Of a DNA stretch of 64,000 bases, positions 11,059-23,229 are shown in pieces. How positions within the stretch are numbered: position 1 is the first letter of the stretch; each line of letters begins with the position of its first letter. The notes under the pieces are model-generated. The model was given only the letters and a program-made list of their open reading frames with translations. It was not told the origin of the DNA and did not search any database. The stretch covers positions 124,001-188,000 of the forward strand of contig CAJNOL010000179.1 of NCBI GenBank assembly GCA_905250125.1, given 5' to 3'. Position numbers and translations under genes: made by a program. This stretch comes from Rotaria sordida. Its lineage: Eukaryota; Rotifera; Eurotatoria; Philodinida; Philodinidae.

Positions 11059-13764
11059 CTGCTTTCCCTTTTTTTTCTTTTTTTTTTCTTATTTGATGCT
11101 TATGGTGAACTCGCTTACACATACACTAATATGCGCTTTAGATCGACCAACCCTACTATCTATTGCAGTGAAGCATAGCATATTTTTACGGTCTCTGGAG
11201 ATACACACACACACATATATATATATATATATCCATGGCATTCATAAGAACGCAAAGGAATCTCTAAGAATTATTGTATTAAGAAAAAAGAAGAATAAGT
11301 ATACGAGTAGTAAAGGATAGATGTAGAAGAAAAATTATATCTCCATAACTGCGTAAAAGTGCTACTCAACGGGACGTCATCATTGTCGTCACCCGAACGG
11401 AACGAAATGCGAGAATGCGCTGGCCTCCAACTGTTATATATATATCGTGCAAGCAGCATAACAGTCATCTGGTGCAATAATGTATGAGGTGATCTTCTCT
11501 CTCTCTCGATCGTTCTTCCACCCACTCTTCGGTGCGCCCTCTCTTCCCATCATCGGCTATGTGTGAGTGTGTGCGTAAGCATGTACTCGTTTGTGTGTGT
11601 GTGTGTTTGTAGAGAATCAATAGCTGACAAAGACAAAGCGAAGCGAGCACACATATACACAGACGTATACGGTAAGGGGGAAAAAAGATTAAAAGCTCGC
11701 AAAGCGAAACCAAACCGTCGAGAACGGAACAAACGAAATGAGACAACACGACGAGAGTATAAGCGCACACGGCGTGCCGTTTTTTGTATCTATCAAAAAG
11801 AAAAAAAAAAAAAAGAAACCGAGAAAGAATGAGAACGACATCGATAAAACGAAAGTAAAAGATGGTGAGTAGGTGAGTGTAACTATAAATTTCAGTTGAA
11901 TTAAAATAATTCAAGCATAGAATAATATACTAAACAAGTAGATTCTATTAATAGAAATAAATATAAAGATATAGCAAATTCTTCGAGCGAGACGATGACA
12001 ACTATCACCAATAGAGTCTTATTATCTTGAACAAACACAGGTGTCTAAATATCATCATCTATTTTATTCGTTTGTTCGTTAAAGCTTGTCTCGCTGTCAT
12101 CAACATAAAGATACATGCATCTATCCTGCGTAGTTATAAATACATCTATTTGTCGGTGAGATGGGAGAGTGGCACTAGCGTTTGTTCGCGCCCGCATACC
12201 ATATACAGAGAATATAATCATCTCTCTCTCGTTCTCCTTTTTTTCCTCTCCCTTTCATGAATGTATATATCGCACGCTTGTTCGCTTCGTTATAGACGTG
12301 CCGTGTAGTGGCAGCAACAGCAGAGCGTAATCGAACCGTGATGCGTGTCATTCTATGCCACTTACATATGGCACTCTACGATCGTTACACCCACATCATC
12401 AACCATCACAGAACTGTACTACTATTATCGATGTATGCATGTTTATAAGCTATACGAACGAGAAAAGAGTCGAGTATACATGATTTCATCATCATAATAG
12501 TGAACTAAAGCCAATAGGGTGAGTAATATACATAAAATGAAGGAGAGAGAGAGAAAAAAAGGGAGAGCTGATAGATGAATAACGGACTAGAACAGATCAC
12601 CTTTTTTCGCTCACTACTACTATTTCTCGTTGTCTTGCGTTTGCGCATTGTTGGTCTATAGTAAATAGCAACCACTGTACCGGCGCAATACAACACGCAT
12701 CATTCTCTACTTCCTAATATCTCTTTTGTGTCTAACGATCATCACTATTCAACGTAATTTTTTTTTCTTGTTGTTCGTAATTCGTATCTCATTCTTCATT
12801 TTGTCTTTTTTTTTTTTTTTTTATTTCTCACTCAATTGACAACCTCGATTTATCGATCTAATTGAGTTGTCTATCATCACTATAGTTTATGTCAAGGTTT
12901 TGCATGTCTAATCCTTCAGTAGACAGCCGAAAGCTTTGCATCATTCCTCTTTTTTTTTTCTCTTTGTATATTGTAGATCAACGCATGATCGAACCTTTGA
13001 GTGAGTATGTATATGTGGGTATGTAAGCATTTTTTTCTCTTTTATAGGTTAATGTTGAGGGGTCGTTGTTACTTGATGATATGTCTGGAGGAGAGAGAGA
13101 GAAGAAGAGGAAATGCATCAACATCAGGAACAAGACGAGAAAGCGAGAAAAAAATGGAGAGGAATAAGATTCGTTCCACATGATGAACAACGAACGACGC
13201 CATCATTCTCTCTCTTCCTATATATATATATATAAATGTCGCTCGTTTGTCGATCGCGTTCTGTATAGCATCGTTGCTAGCATACACACAAACATACACG
13301 GTGCCAAGCTAGGTGAATGCAAAAAAAGATGAAGGGTACAAACAAATGAGAAGAAAAATCATTGTCTTTCATGCATAAACAGCACACTGTTGTCGACACG
13401 CTTTTTTCTTCCTCATCATTTATTTCTTCTTTTTTTTTTTTGTTTTTTGCTTCTTCCTTCTCGACGTCTTTTTTTATTCTTACATATTTTCTGTCTCCAA
13501 AAAAAAAAAACAAGAAATAACCTGTCCTTCTCGTTTTAATCAGAGACAACATACACGACATCGTTTGCTATTCGCTTCGGTAGACACGCAATTAGTCACG
13601 CTGATGCGAATTCTCTTTAATTCTTTTTTTTCTACTTTGATAATTATTAACTGTCAACTATGTTGATTCTGATGATGCGAATGGTGGTATTAACCATACA
13701 TAGATGCGAATGTGTTGCCGAGCGGCTGATTACTTGAGTAGATGAAGCGTGTCTGTCTATCTAT

Positions 13765-13788
13765 GTCTCTCTCTCTCTCTCTCTCTCT
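13765..13788. repeat. (CT)n microsatellite
   Basis: Uninterrupted CT dinucleotide run upstream of Pax. Confidence 0.9.
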
Positions 13789-14392
13789 TATAGTGTGCAC
13801 AAACGCGCGTGCACGTCTGGCGTTTTCTTCTTTCGCCTTTTTTTTTTTTCTCTGCAAATAATTTTTGTTCTTTATACATGGACGCTACTACTTGCTTCAG
13901 AGAGCAAGAGAGGCAGAGGAAAGGCAGTATTAACGGCAACGAAGAGAACTCGTGCGTGAACAAAACCGATCGTTAATGAGGAGAGGAGTGTAGGCGATGA
14001 CGACAGCCGCATCTATAATCTTGAAAAATGTCCTTCTAGTTTTTTTTTTTCGGCTGTTGCCAGTCATGCAGCAACAGCAACACTCTTCATTTAAAGTAAA
14101 GCAAAAAAAAAAATTCAGAATATGATACCATTTTTTTTTTGTATGTTAACTGTAAGTATACTAAAAAAAAAAAGGAAAAAAAAGAAAAGTAACGAAATGA
14201 GAGTGCATCAATCATGCACAACCAAATATGTTAAATATAAGGTAAAAAAAGAAGAAGAAGAAAAAAAACTTCAGTTTGCTAAAGTACGTGTTTTATGTAA
14301 TATATTTTATTTCAGATCATGACAAACATTTACTATTAGCTGTATTTTTCTCGTTTCTTTTTTTTTTTTTCTTGTTATTAACTGATACAACT

Positions 14393-15478
14393 ATGACTGA
14401 TAAGCATTCAACTGATCAGAATAATAATAATAATAATCATAATCATAACAAGAAAAAAGTTACTGATAGTAGTGACGAAAAAATTGAGAATTGCAATAAT
14501 GGAATAACTGAATCGACACATGATGGTAAGGAGTAGAAGCAAAAATGATGAATTATTATTCAATTTTTTTTTTTTTGCTAGCTTACGATAAACTTCGAGA
14601 TTCAGCAAGCAGTACTTCCTCCAATAGCCTGAAAAGACGTAAGTAATTTTTTTTTTTTCTTCTTCATTAATTGATTTAAATCAATTAATAAATATCATTG
14701 AATTATCTATTTTTCTTATTTAGAAAAAAATCGATTTTGTTCATCATCAATGAATCAATTAGGTGGTGAATTTATTAATGGTCGACCATTACCAACTGAT
14801 ACACGTGAACGAATAGTTGAATTAGCTGAAAGTGGCGTACGTCCATGTGAAATAAGTCGTCAAGTAATAAACAATACAAAAACAAAAAACAAAAATGTCT
14901 CGATTTAATTTCTTTTTTATTTAGCTTCAAGTATCACATGGTTGTGTTAGTAAAATATTAAAAAGGTAAAATATCTGAAAGTCATACAAAACAAAAAAAA
15001 TTCATGTTATAATTTTCTCAAGATCAAAATGTTTCTTCTTCGATTATAGTGTAAGAGACTAAAAAAAAAAAAGATAATAAAACTATCGGTGATGGTGGTT
15101 ATATACTGAATAAATATGCATGACTAACATAAGAATTTTTTTTTATAAATAGAAAATTCAATAAATTTGATTTGTTTATTTAAAATAGATATCGTCTATT
15201 TGGTACAACACATCCTGGTTTAATTGGTGGTTCAAAGCCAAAAGTAGCTACACCAGATGTTGTCCGACGTATTCGTGAATATAAAGGAAATAATCCTCAA
15301 ATATTTGCATGGCAAATTCGTGAAAGTCTTCAAAAAGAAGGCATATGTCCATCGGATAAATTACCAAGTGTATCATCAATAAATCGAATTGTTCGTAGTA
15401 ATCGACGAATTGTTTTTAATAATGATGGAAGTTTTACTGGTATGAGAACAAAAAAAGGAAAGAAAAGAAATTTTGTTG

Positions 15479-15509
<31 letters not shown>

Positions 15510-16282
15510 GATTCTGATTTTGATTCTCATGATGGTAGTGATAATGAAAATGAAATTTCAATTAAATCAGAAGTAAGAAAAAAGAACAAAAAAAATTTAA
15601 TTTTTACAATTTATTTTTTATTTAAGTCAAGTCAAACTTCATCATCATCTCGTTCATCAAATATTCGTCATCGTGGTGATTGTCGTTGTGATGTTTGTAT
15701 AAAAAAATATAAATTTGCTCCATCATCGTCATCATCATCATTAAATAATAATAATACAACAAAAAAATCAACACATGTTGATCATGAAGAAACAAGTAAA
15801 CATATTTTAATTAAATCATTTAAAAAAATAATTTGTTTTTTAAAAAAAAAGGTGATTCGAACAGTATGTCAATGACCGCAATCTCTGATGATGATCAAAT
15901 AAAACAATCCCCTCCACCACCACCTGCTATACATTGTCGTTTAACACCAACAAATATTGATGATGATGTTAAACCACTTGATTTATCAAAAAAACAAGAT
16001 GAACAACCATTAAATTTATGTTCAAAACGTAAACGATCTATACCTGTTAGTTTATCAAAACGAAATAATACTACTACTACTACTTCTAATAATAATAATA
16101 ATAATAATACATTAAATTCTTCTTCATTGATAACAACAAATCCAACATCATCAATGTTTATACCATTTTATGCAATGTCACCATTTTTTGATTCAAATAT
16201 AACAACAAATCAACAAGAAATCTTTCAACAAATGCAAACATATTATTTACAGTTACAACAAAAATTAACAAAGAATAAATAA
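14393..16282 (+). CDS. Pax: Pax transcription factor, paired domain only
   Basis: Eight exons: 14393-14525, 14582-14638, 14724-14863, 14925-14965, 15189-15439, 15505-15572, 15627-15795 and 15852-16282. All phases match, giving 429 aa. A complete paired domain starts with [15 protein letters not shown] at about residue 72. It continues through [33 protein letters not shown] and [10 protein letters not shown], and ends at [35 protein letters not shown] and SSINRI are closest to the Pax2/5/8 class. No octapeptide (SIDGILG type) and no homeodomain is present. After the paired domain come an acidic stretch, a Cys cluster ([12 protein letters not shown]), a PLDLSKK motif matching the CtBP co-repressor-binding consensus, a nearby PLNLC and a basic patch. 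The product is a nuclear DNA-binding regulator. The start is the first ATG of the Asn-rich exon; an upstream coding exon cannot be excluded. Confidence 0.92.
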
Positions 16283-18992
16283 AAAAAAAAAAAAAAAAAG
16301 AAATGCAAAATTTATTCTATATTGATCTAGTCAAATAGAGAACATCTATATATGAAAGAAAACAAACTTTTAATGTCCTTTTTTGGACTATTTTGTGAAA
16401 TGATTGTTGTATCTAGACTTGTTTGCTTGTAATTTACAGTCGTTAATTTTCTTTCTCTTTTTTTCTTCTTTTTTTTTTTTTTTGCTCCATTGTTTTTCTT
16501 CCTTGATTTTTTTTCTTTTCGTTTGTCAAATGAGAATGACATGTGCCATTGAAAAGAATATATTAATTGATTCGATATAACGAATACAAAAATTTCGACA
16601 TTATTGTTGAAATATTTTGAAAGTCAATTCGATATTCGAAATATAATCTATTAATTATTCAATGACATTAGACGATGCTTTCTATCTTGTATAAATCGAT
16701 ACTTCGATGTGAAAGTTTTTACAATCGAATGGATTTCATTGTTATTGGTTAAGAAATAAGTTAGAATGAAGAAACATTTGTCTTCGAATACGCTAGAAAA
16801 TAGGATTAGTCAATTCTGAATGAGATTTGGTGACATTTCTCTTCAACTGTTCTGCAACATGCGTTATTCTCTATATTTGTACTTCGTTTTTATTTTCTTA
16901 CATAGTTATTCGCATTCTAGCCACTATTCATCAATTGCCAACAAGCCGGATTTAATCATTTTTACTATACGTGCTTTCGACGAGTATCGTATCGTGTTTA
17001 TTGGAATGATTTCTTCGTTGCCTTTGCTTACAATGAATGAGTACTCAATGATCTGTGATATAATTATTGAAAAAAATACTTAAAAACGCTTCTTAATTAA
17101 TCTGATGGATGGCTATTATTAGAACCTTCGTTGTTAAATGCTCAGAGCATTCGATGGTTAAAAAAAAAAAAGAAGATGATTTAAATATTCGATATCTACA
17201 AAGATTGATGTGTCTGCATTGGCTACAAGATGAATGGTATAACACAGTATAGCGATATTTTCGAAAATATTCTGAAAACCTCTAGTATTTCTGCTTCTCA
17301 TATCTATTACTTATTCTTTCTCTTCTTTTTGTATTTTTAACATAATCTTTTAATATGTTAGTCATATGTCCCTTTAAGATCGACAGAATCAGAGGATTAA
17401 ATAATCTAATATAAGACTGAATGAGACTACATATATTCATATTAATTTAAGATAATATGTATTATATGTCATGCAGAAGAAGAAACTACACGTTTTTTTT
17501 TCTTTTTATAGGTGTATTATAATTTATTATTTATGAAAATATTTTTGTTACAAATGAATTTATAAAAAAATAAAGAAAATGAAAGGTCAAAAAAATAACA
17601 AAATAATTCTTTATAATTTAAAATTGAATATTTGACTTTTCGCAGAATGAAAGCTAGAAACCGATCATCATCATCATCATCAGCTTTTAATATTCTATTT
17701 TGATTTGCTTACAATTTAAAATTTGTCTTTTTTTTTTTTTTTAACATTTCAAAATTAAAAACAAAACAAACTTTTTTTTGCTTGTGATTTCAAGTAATTC
17801 TTATTATTTATTATATAATAATAGTACTTATACAGTGAATAATGAATATGTTTTGATATTCTACATTGTATTATACTCAAGAATATATATAACTTTTTTG
17901 TAATTCTACCTTAAAAAACTATAAAAATCCAATATTTTAAATATTTTGTAAGTCAATTCAAACTACAATAAATGAAATAATAATATATCTTTTCTTCTGT
18001 CATAAATAAAATTTCCACTCTCATCAATCAAACTGTATATTTCTTTATTAGGCAATGAATAAAACAAACGAATAATTTAGTACTTGACAGATTCTATTAT
18101 TCTAACAAGGTTATTTATATCGTTGTCATGTAACATCATAACTAGCATCATAGGTCATATTACGACCTATTGAGCTAGAATAGGTCATACAAATAACAGA
18201 AGAAAAATAAAAGTTCTGAGAAAAATTTCTAAAAAAAAAAACAAAGGAAAAAACATTTTCTTCGTTATTATCCTTCTGTTTTTTTCATAGATGTATATGT
18301 TTATCATCAAATAATAATTGATTCAATAATTATTTGCAGATATATGAAGGTTATTTTTATTAGTTGGAATACATTTTTTGTTTTTTTTTTCTGACAATTT
18401 CATCAATCAGAACTGTAACAATATAAATATCTGACTTTACAAAAAGAAAAATAAATTCAAAAGATTTTTAAAAATCTCACGTTTTCTATAATATAAAAAC
18501 ATCTTTTTTTTTACAAATAAATAAAAAAATTAATCTATCAATTAATATACATTTTGTAATACTTCTATTGTTCAAATGTGACGAAGTTATATGTAATTGA
18601 TTTGTGTTAATTAAATTTTGTTTCTATCTTTGCAATCAATATTTGAAAGAAATATTGGACTAGGACAAAAAAAAAAAAGAAAGAAAATTTTATTTCCCGT
18701 TTCCTTTATTCAATAAAATGATATTTTTATCGATAAATCTTCAATTTTCTTTTGTATATATACGTAATAACTTCTCGTTGAGAAAAAAAACGAATAGATG
18801 TTTGTACATAGTCACGTCTCGTCTTTTTTCCCTTCTTTATCTTCCTCTTTCTCTCTATCATTACTTATCCATGTATGATCTTGGATCAAAAAAAAAAAAG
18901 AAGGAAAAGAAAAGAAATGTTTTGTGTATCTTACGAGTATAAGAACAGATGGTAATATTACTGCAAACAAGACATACTAATCTTTCATAGAC
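16283..18992. other. Intergenic, no gene recognised
   Basis: AT-rich spacer between Pax and the protease gene. The only noted structure is a cluster of TAGGTCATA-like words with the inverse GACCTA at 18151-18190. No reading frame of substance. Confidence 0.5.
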
Positions 18993-20471
18993 ATGCCCCG
19001 TAAGACGAATCTTATTCTACTCATTATTCTTTTAAATACTATAATACATATTGAAGCATCAGAACTTAAAAAATTTATAAATAAATTATCTCGAACAACA
19101 GAAAAACTAAAAAATCAATTATTCGAATTTTTTTATCGTTTTCGTGCTTTTTTTATTGGTCATTCAGAATCAACACATAATTTAATGACGACAAGAGGTT
19201 GTGGATATGCTATTGATGATGAACCAATGATTTATAATAAACAAGCAAATATTAGATCAAAAATAAAAGGTGGTGATGATGCTATTTGGCATACATGGTA
19301 AGAAAAAAAAAAAAAAGTTAATTTTTATTTTCTTTTTTTTTTTTTTGTAAGGCCATGGATGGTTGCATTATTTACAAATCCACGTCATGGTTGGAGTTGT
19401 GCAGGTGTACTTATTAATGAAAATACAATTTTAACAGCTGCACATTGTTTATCACGTACAACAACTAATGATTTGAAAGCAATTATTGGTGTACATACTA
19501 TACTTGGAAAATTAAATCCATTAAATTATTATTCAATTAAATCAATACATCAACATCCAAATTTTAATAATTGTTGTAAAAATGATTTAGCTGTAATTAA
19601 ATTAACAAAATCTGTACTTTTTGGACCGAAAATAAATTCTGTTTGTTTACCATTTCAACAAGAAATTTCTATTAGTAATGATCAAGATTTAATTAATCGT
19701 ACAGGTATTATTATTGGATGGGGTGAAAGTTCACAAAATACAATGACAAATATTATTAAAAGTTTTACTTTACAACAAGGTATGATTTAAAATAGTATTT
19801 TATCTTCCGGAAGAGTATTTTAAAACTTTAATAGAGTCAAATCGATCCACCGCCGCCTACTCGGCTTCTACACTAGATAAAAACAAAAAAAGAAACGTTA
19901 AATTATTGAATTAAATTTATGTTATATTTTCTAAATTCTTCTATTGTAAATATAACGGAAGAACAATCAAAGTTATACTTTTTCTTCAAAGAAAACGATT
20001 CAATCAAGTTTTATACGAGTATAAAACTTAAGGGGAAAAAATACAAAAAAAAAAAAAAATCTTTTCATCTAATCGTGATTAAATTCATTTCCGGGAAAAA
20101 ACAAAATTTACTTTTTTTTCTTTTGTTATAATTTTAGCTGATATACGTATTTTTGACAATGCTTATTGTCGTCGTGCATATGAAAATATATTTGATCCAA
20201 CAACAGAAATTTGTGCCGGTGATTATGATCAACGAACAGATACAATGGTAAATAAATTTTAATATACAAAATTTAAAAAACAAAAAATTATTTTATTAAA
20301 TAGAGTGGTGATTCAGGTGGTCCTTTACTTATACGTCAATCTGATGGTCGTTGGATTGTTCTTGGTATAACATCATATGGTTCAGCAATAACACCACATA
20401 TAGCTCCTGGTGTTTATGTTAAATTATCTGCATATGAAGAATGGCTTGAACCATATTTAAAATCGAATTAA
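18993..20471 (+). CDS. Secreted trypsin-like serine protease (S1A)
   Basis: Four exons: 18993-19297, 19352-19779, 20138-20247 and 20304-20471, giving 336 aa. A hydrophobic signal peptide (LILLIILLNTIIHIEA) is followed by a propeptide with RGCGY, whose Cys would pair with NSVCLP of the catalytic domain. The activation site reads SKIKGGDD, so the usual IVGG is IKGG. The triad is TAAHC (His), KNDLAVIKL (Asp) and SGDSGGP (Ser). Six residues before the catalytic Ser is Asp (RTDTMSGDS), predicting cleavage after Arg/Lys. The 42-58 and 168-182 type disulfides are present. The 191-220 pair is lost (Met at 191, no Cys in SYGSAI), and so is the 136-201 pair. An adjacent CC in FNNCCKNDL is unusual. An AATAAA signal lies at 20477-20482. 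Likely digestive or extracellular; the exact substrate is unknown. Confidence 0.92.
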
Positions 20472-21785
20472 TTTTTAATAAACTCTTTTTTTTTTTTTGC
20501 TAACTAAATTATATTTTAATCAATTTGATTTTCGCATGTATTTGAAAATGTCAGACATTCTGTGATTGTGTATGTATGTCTATCAATCGGATTATTTCAA
20601 ACTATTTTTTTTTTGCTTTGTTTTGTCGTGCGTAAATACATTGCTCGTCCACCTTTATTATTTTCTGTGCATGGAAAACAAAAATAATAATCTATTTGGG
20701 AAAAAAAAAGAAGGGTAATATATGTGTGCGTGTTCAAAGAGAGAGAGAGAGAGAAAAAAAAAAGAATAGAATTGCGGGAAACGACAGACTAGATAGACCA
20801 AACTGCATTACACAGACACGGAAAAAAAAAACGGAGAAAAGAAAATACATGATAAAAAGCGCGCGCATGTATGCACACAACAATAGACTCACAAGAGGCA
20901 TGAAAAAGAGTGCAAGAATTTTTTGTAATTTTCCGTTTTTTTTTTTCTTTCTCCTCATATTTCTTTGCATAATTATCCAAATGAAATAAAATAAACAACA
21001 AAAAAAAAAAAAAAATGACTCCTGGAATTTATCTTCAAATCTTGAGGTTTTACAAAAAAAAAAGAAAAAACATAACGCACATTCATCTGACTTGACTGAC
21101 ATAACACATACGTAGACAAAAAGCGACAAAAAAAAAGAAAAGAACAAAAATTTTTTCAATTTTAATTGATTGAATTAATCAATCATTATGATCTAGTACA
21201 TACTAATATTTGTACGAACATAAAAGAAAAGAACATAAAAATGCTGTTCTTTTTGCTTATTAATATATATATATGTATATAGCCTAGGGAAACAAAGAAC
21301 TAAAAATTGGAAATTTATTAAAATTGATACAGCCACAAAGTCCTATGATATGAATTGAACATATCTAAAACAAAAAAATAAAATGAAAATAATTAATAAT
21401 AAATGAAAAACTATCAATTATTCATGTTTTACATGTAAAAATAAGAAAGAAATTTTTTTTTCCTAGAGAAAAAAAATTAATTTAGAATATTTATATTGTT
21501 AAAAAAAGAATAGAAAAACATTCAATTAATATTTTGTCATTCTTTTAGCTATCTAAATTCTGTATCACAATCAAGATTTATTGTCATTCTAACTTCCTGC
21601 TTTGTCATATTCAAAAAAAAACAAAACAAAAGACAAAAGTCAAATTATAATTGTCAAGGTCTATCAACGGAAATCTATATTGATAGATTTCCCTATTGTC
21701 TCGTATTCGAGTCAAAAAAAAAATAGTTTTTTAATACAGTGACTTTTATTTTTTTTTTCCTCTCCCTCTCTATCGTTAACTTACA
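20472..21785. other. Convergent intergenic spacer; no gene
   Basis: Lies between the 3' ends of the protease (+) and syntaxin-1 (-). It is rich in A/T homopolymers with a GA-dinucleotide patch near 20740. The open frames here are poly-Phe/Lys artefacts. It probably includes the 3' UTR of the most distal syntaxin anchor exon. Confidence 0.5.
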
Positions 21786-23229
21786 CTATCTTTTGATGCC
21801 AAGCCATCCGGCGACCATCGACGCGAGAATAACAATAATTACAGCCAAACAAATAAGTATAATAATTTTTTTCTACAAAATAAAAGAATTCCATTTTTCT
21901 TTTTTGTTTTGTTAAATCCTCAGAAAAATACAAAAACAACAAGCAGACAAAAAACATCAACGAACATATATATATATATACAAATTAAGTGTCATTGAAA
22001 TCAAAGAAATACAACATATTGAATAGTTTGCGGAGTTTTTCCTTCTTTCTTTCTTTCCTTTCTATTTTGTTTTTTTTTTCACTTATCACATTGCATTTAA
22101 TGTGAGACCGATTATTAAATGAGCAATGAACGTCGACATGAAGTGAATTACTATGAATAGGCAACACTTCTTTTTTTTTTTTTTTTCATAATAAAGAATA
22201 TATTATGTGTATTTTGAAGTGGATATATCCAGACCGTTGAGTGTTAGTAATGATGAAGAGAAAAGGAAAAAAAAAGACTAAGGATAATTTAATAGTTGTA
22301 GGCAATGAACCGGAAGACAATAACTGATGAGAAAAAAAAAGAAAGATCGAATGGTGTTAGATCATTCTAAGTTAATGATGATTCGGATCCTTTAAAAGGG
22401 ACACAAAGCAAATAACAAACACCACGAACAGTCAATAATCATTTATATGAATACATTGACTTTCTTTTTTTTTTTGACTTACTTAACAATAAAATTAAGC
22501 AGGATAGGGTTTGTGAAGATGTATGATACAATGTTCATTTTCTTTTTGATTTATATAAATATGTGTAATTCAATAAATATGACAAATAAACAAGCAACAA
22601 AAATACAATAAAAATAAATTAAATGAATAATAATATAAATATATATTGTACTTAATCACATGCACATAAAAGACACACAAACCACACACAAAAAAAAAAA
22701 AAAATATGAAGCAAAATAATAAGAAAGACATCAATCGTACATATCTGTGCACTAAATTCTCTTATAATTTTTTCAAATAAAAAAATATCAATCATTCAAA
22801 AAAAAAAAAGGACTATTCATGGATTTGAAAAGTATACATAAATTAAAAAAACGAAAATTATAAAAAAAAATAATCCCTAATTATTATTTTTTTTTTGATA
22901 CGACGATTGCTACAATCGTTACCACGATGACGACCAGTACAATAGTAATTACGAGACAGATAATTAATTTCTTTAAAATAAGAAAAAGTACAAACGAAAA
23001 ATTGTTGATAGTTATTTTATTTTATTTTTTTCACATTTTATAGCCATGTTACGAGCATTGCTGTTTAATTTTCTTATCTAACTATTCTGAGATAGCGTTG
23101 ATATATAATACATTTTTTTTTTGATTATAATGAGCTGTTTCAAGATTTTTTCGTTGTAAAATAAATTACAAGTACAAGCACAATAATAATTACAACAATC
23201 ACCAGGATTAAAATAAGAATAATCTTTTT
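21786..23229 (-). other. Stx1: Three alternative terminal (membrane-anchor) exons of Stx1
   Basis: 8a (23229-23140), 8b (22970-22884) and 8c (21872-21786) each begin after an AG acceptor in phase 0. Each opens with Lys residues (KKII, KLII, KKII), encodes 20-23 hydrophobic residues and ends with its own stop. 8a is Ile/Leu/Val-rich and ends YFTTKKS, 8b is Val/Ile-rich and ends VVSKKK, and 8c has Ala/Gly/Trp and ends GIKR. Use of one excludes the others because each carries a stop codon. Alternative syntaxin anchors are known for C. elegans unc-64. Confidence 0.88.

Larger units (their letters stand above)
10541..14392. promoter_or_regulatory. Microsatellite-rich upstream region of Pax
   Basis: This stretch differs from the preceding desert. 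It has visibly more G+C, many CG dinucleotides and many simple repeats: TA at 10774-10797, TC then AT at 11022-11058, CT at 13765-13788, and poly-T/poly-A runs. Several open frames here are low-complexity artefacts. Its position directly upstream of a developmental transcription factor suggests promoter, 5' UTR and enhancers. That is inferred from composition and position only. Confidence 0.4.

Noticed and set aside
11465-11914. 149-residue open frame on the minus strand upstream of Pax
   Set aside because: Composed of reversed microsatellite and poly-A/T sequence (Phe, His/Thr repeats), overlapped by open frames on the other strand. No domain or splice pattern.
18151-18190. TAGGTCATA / GACCTA cluster as nuclear-receptor response element
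   Set aside because: Half-sites are imperfectly arranged and such words are common by chance; no gene nearby demands it.
20734-21159. 141-residue minus-strand frame
   Set aside because: Almost entirely Phe/Leu/Ser from poly-A and GA runs; low-complexity artefact in a 3' spacer.
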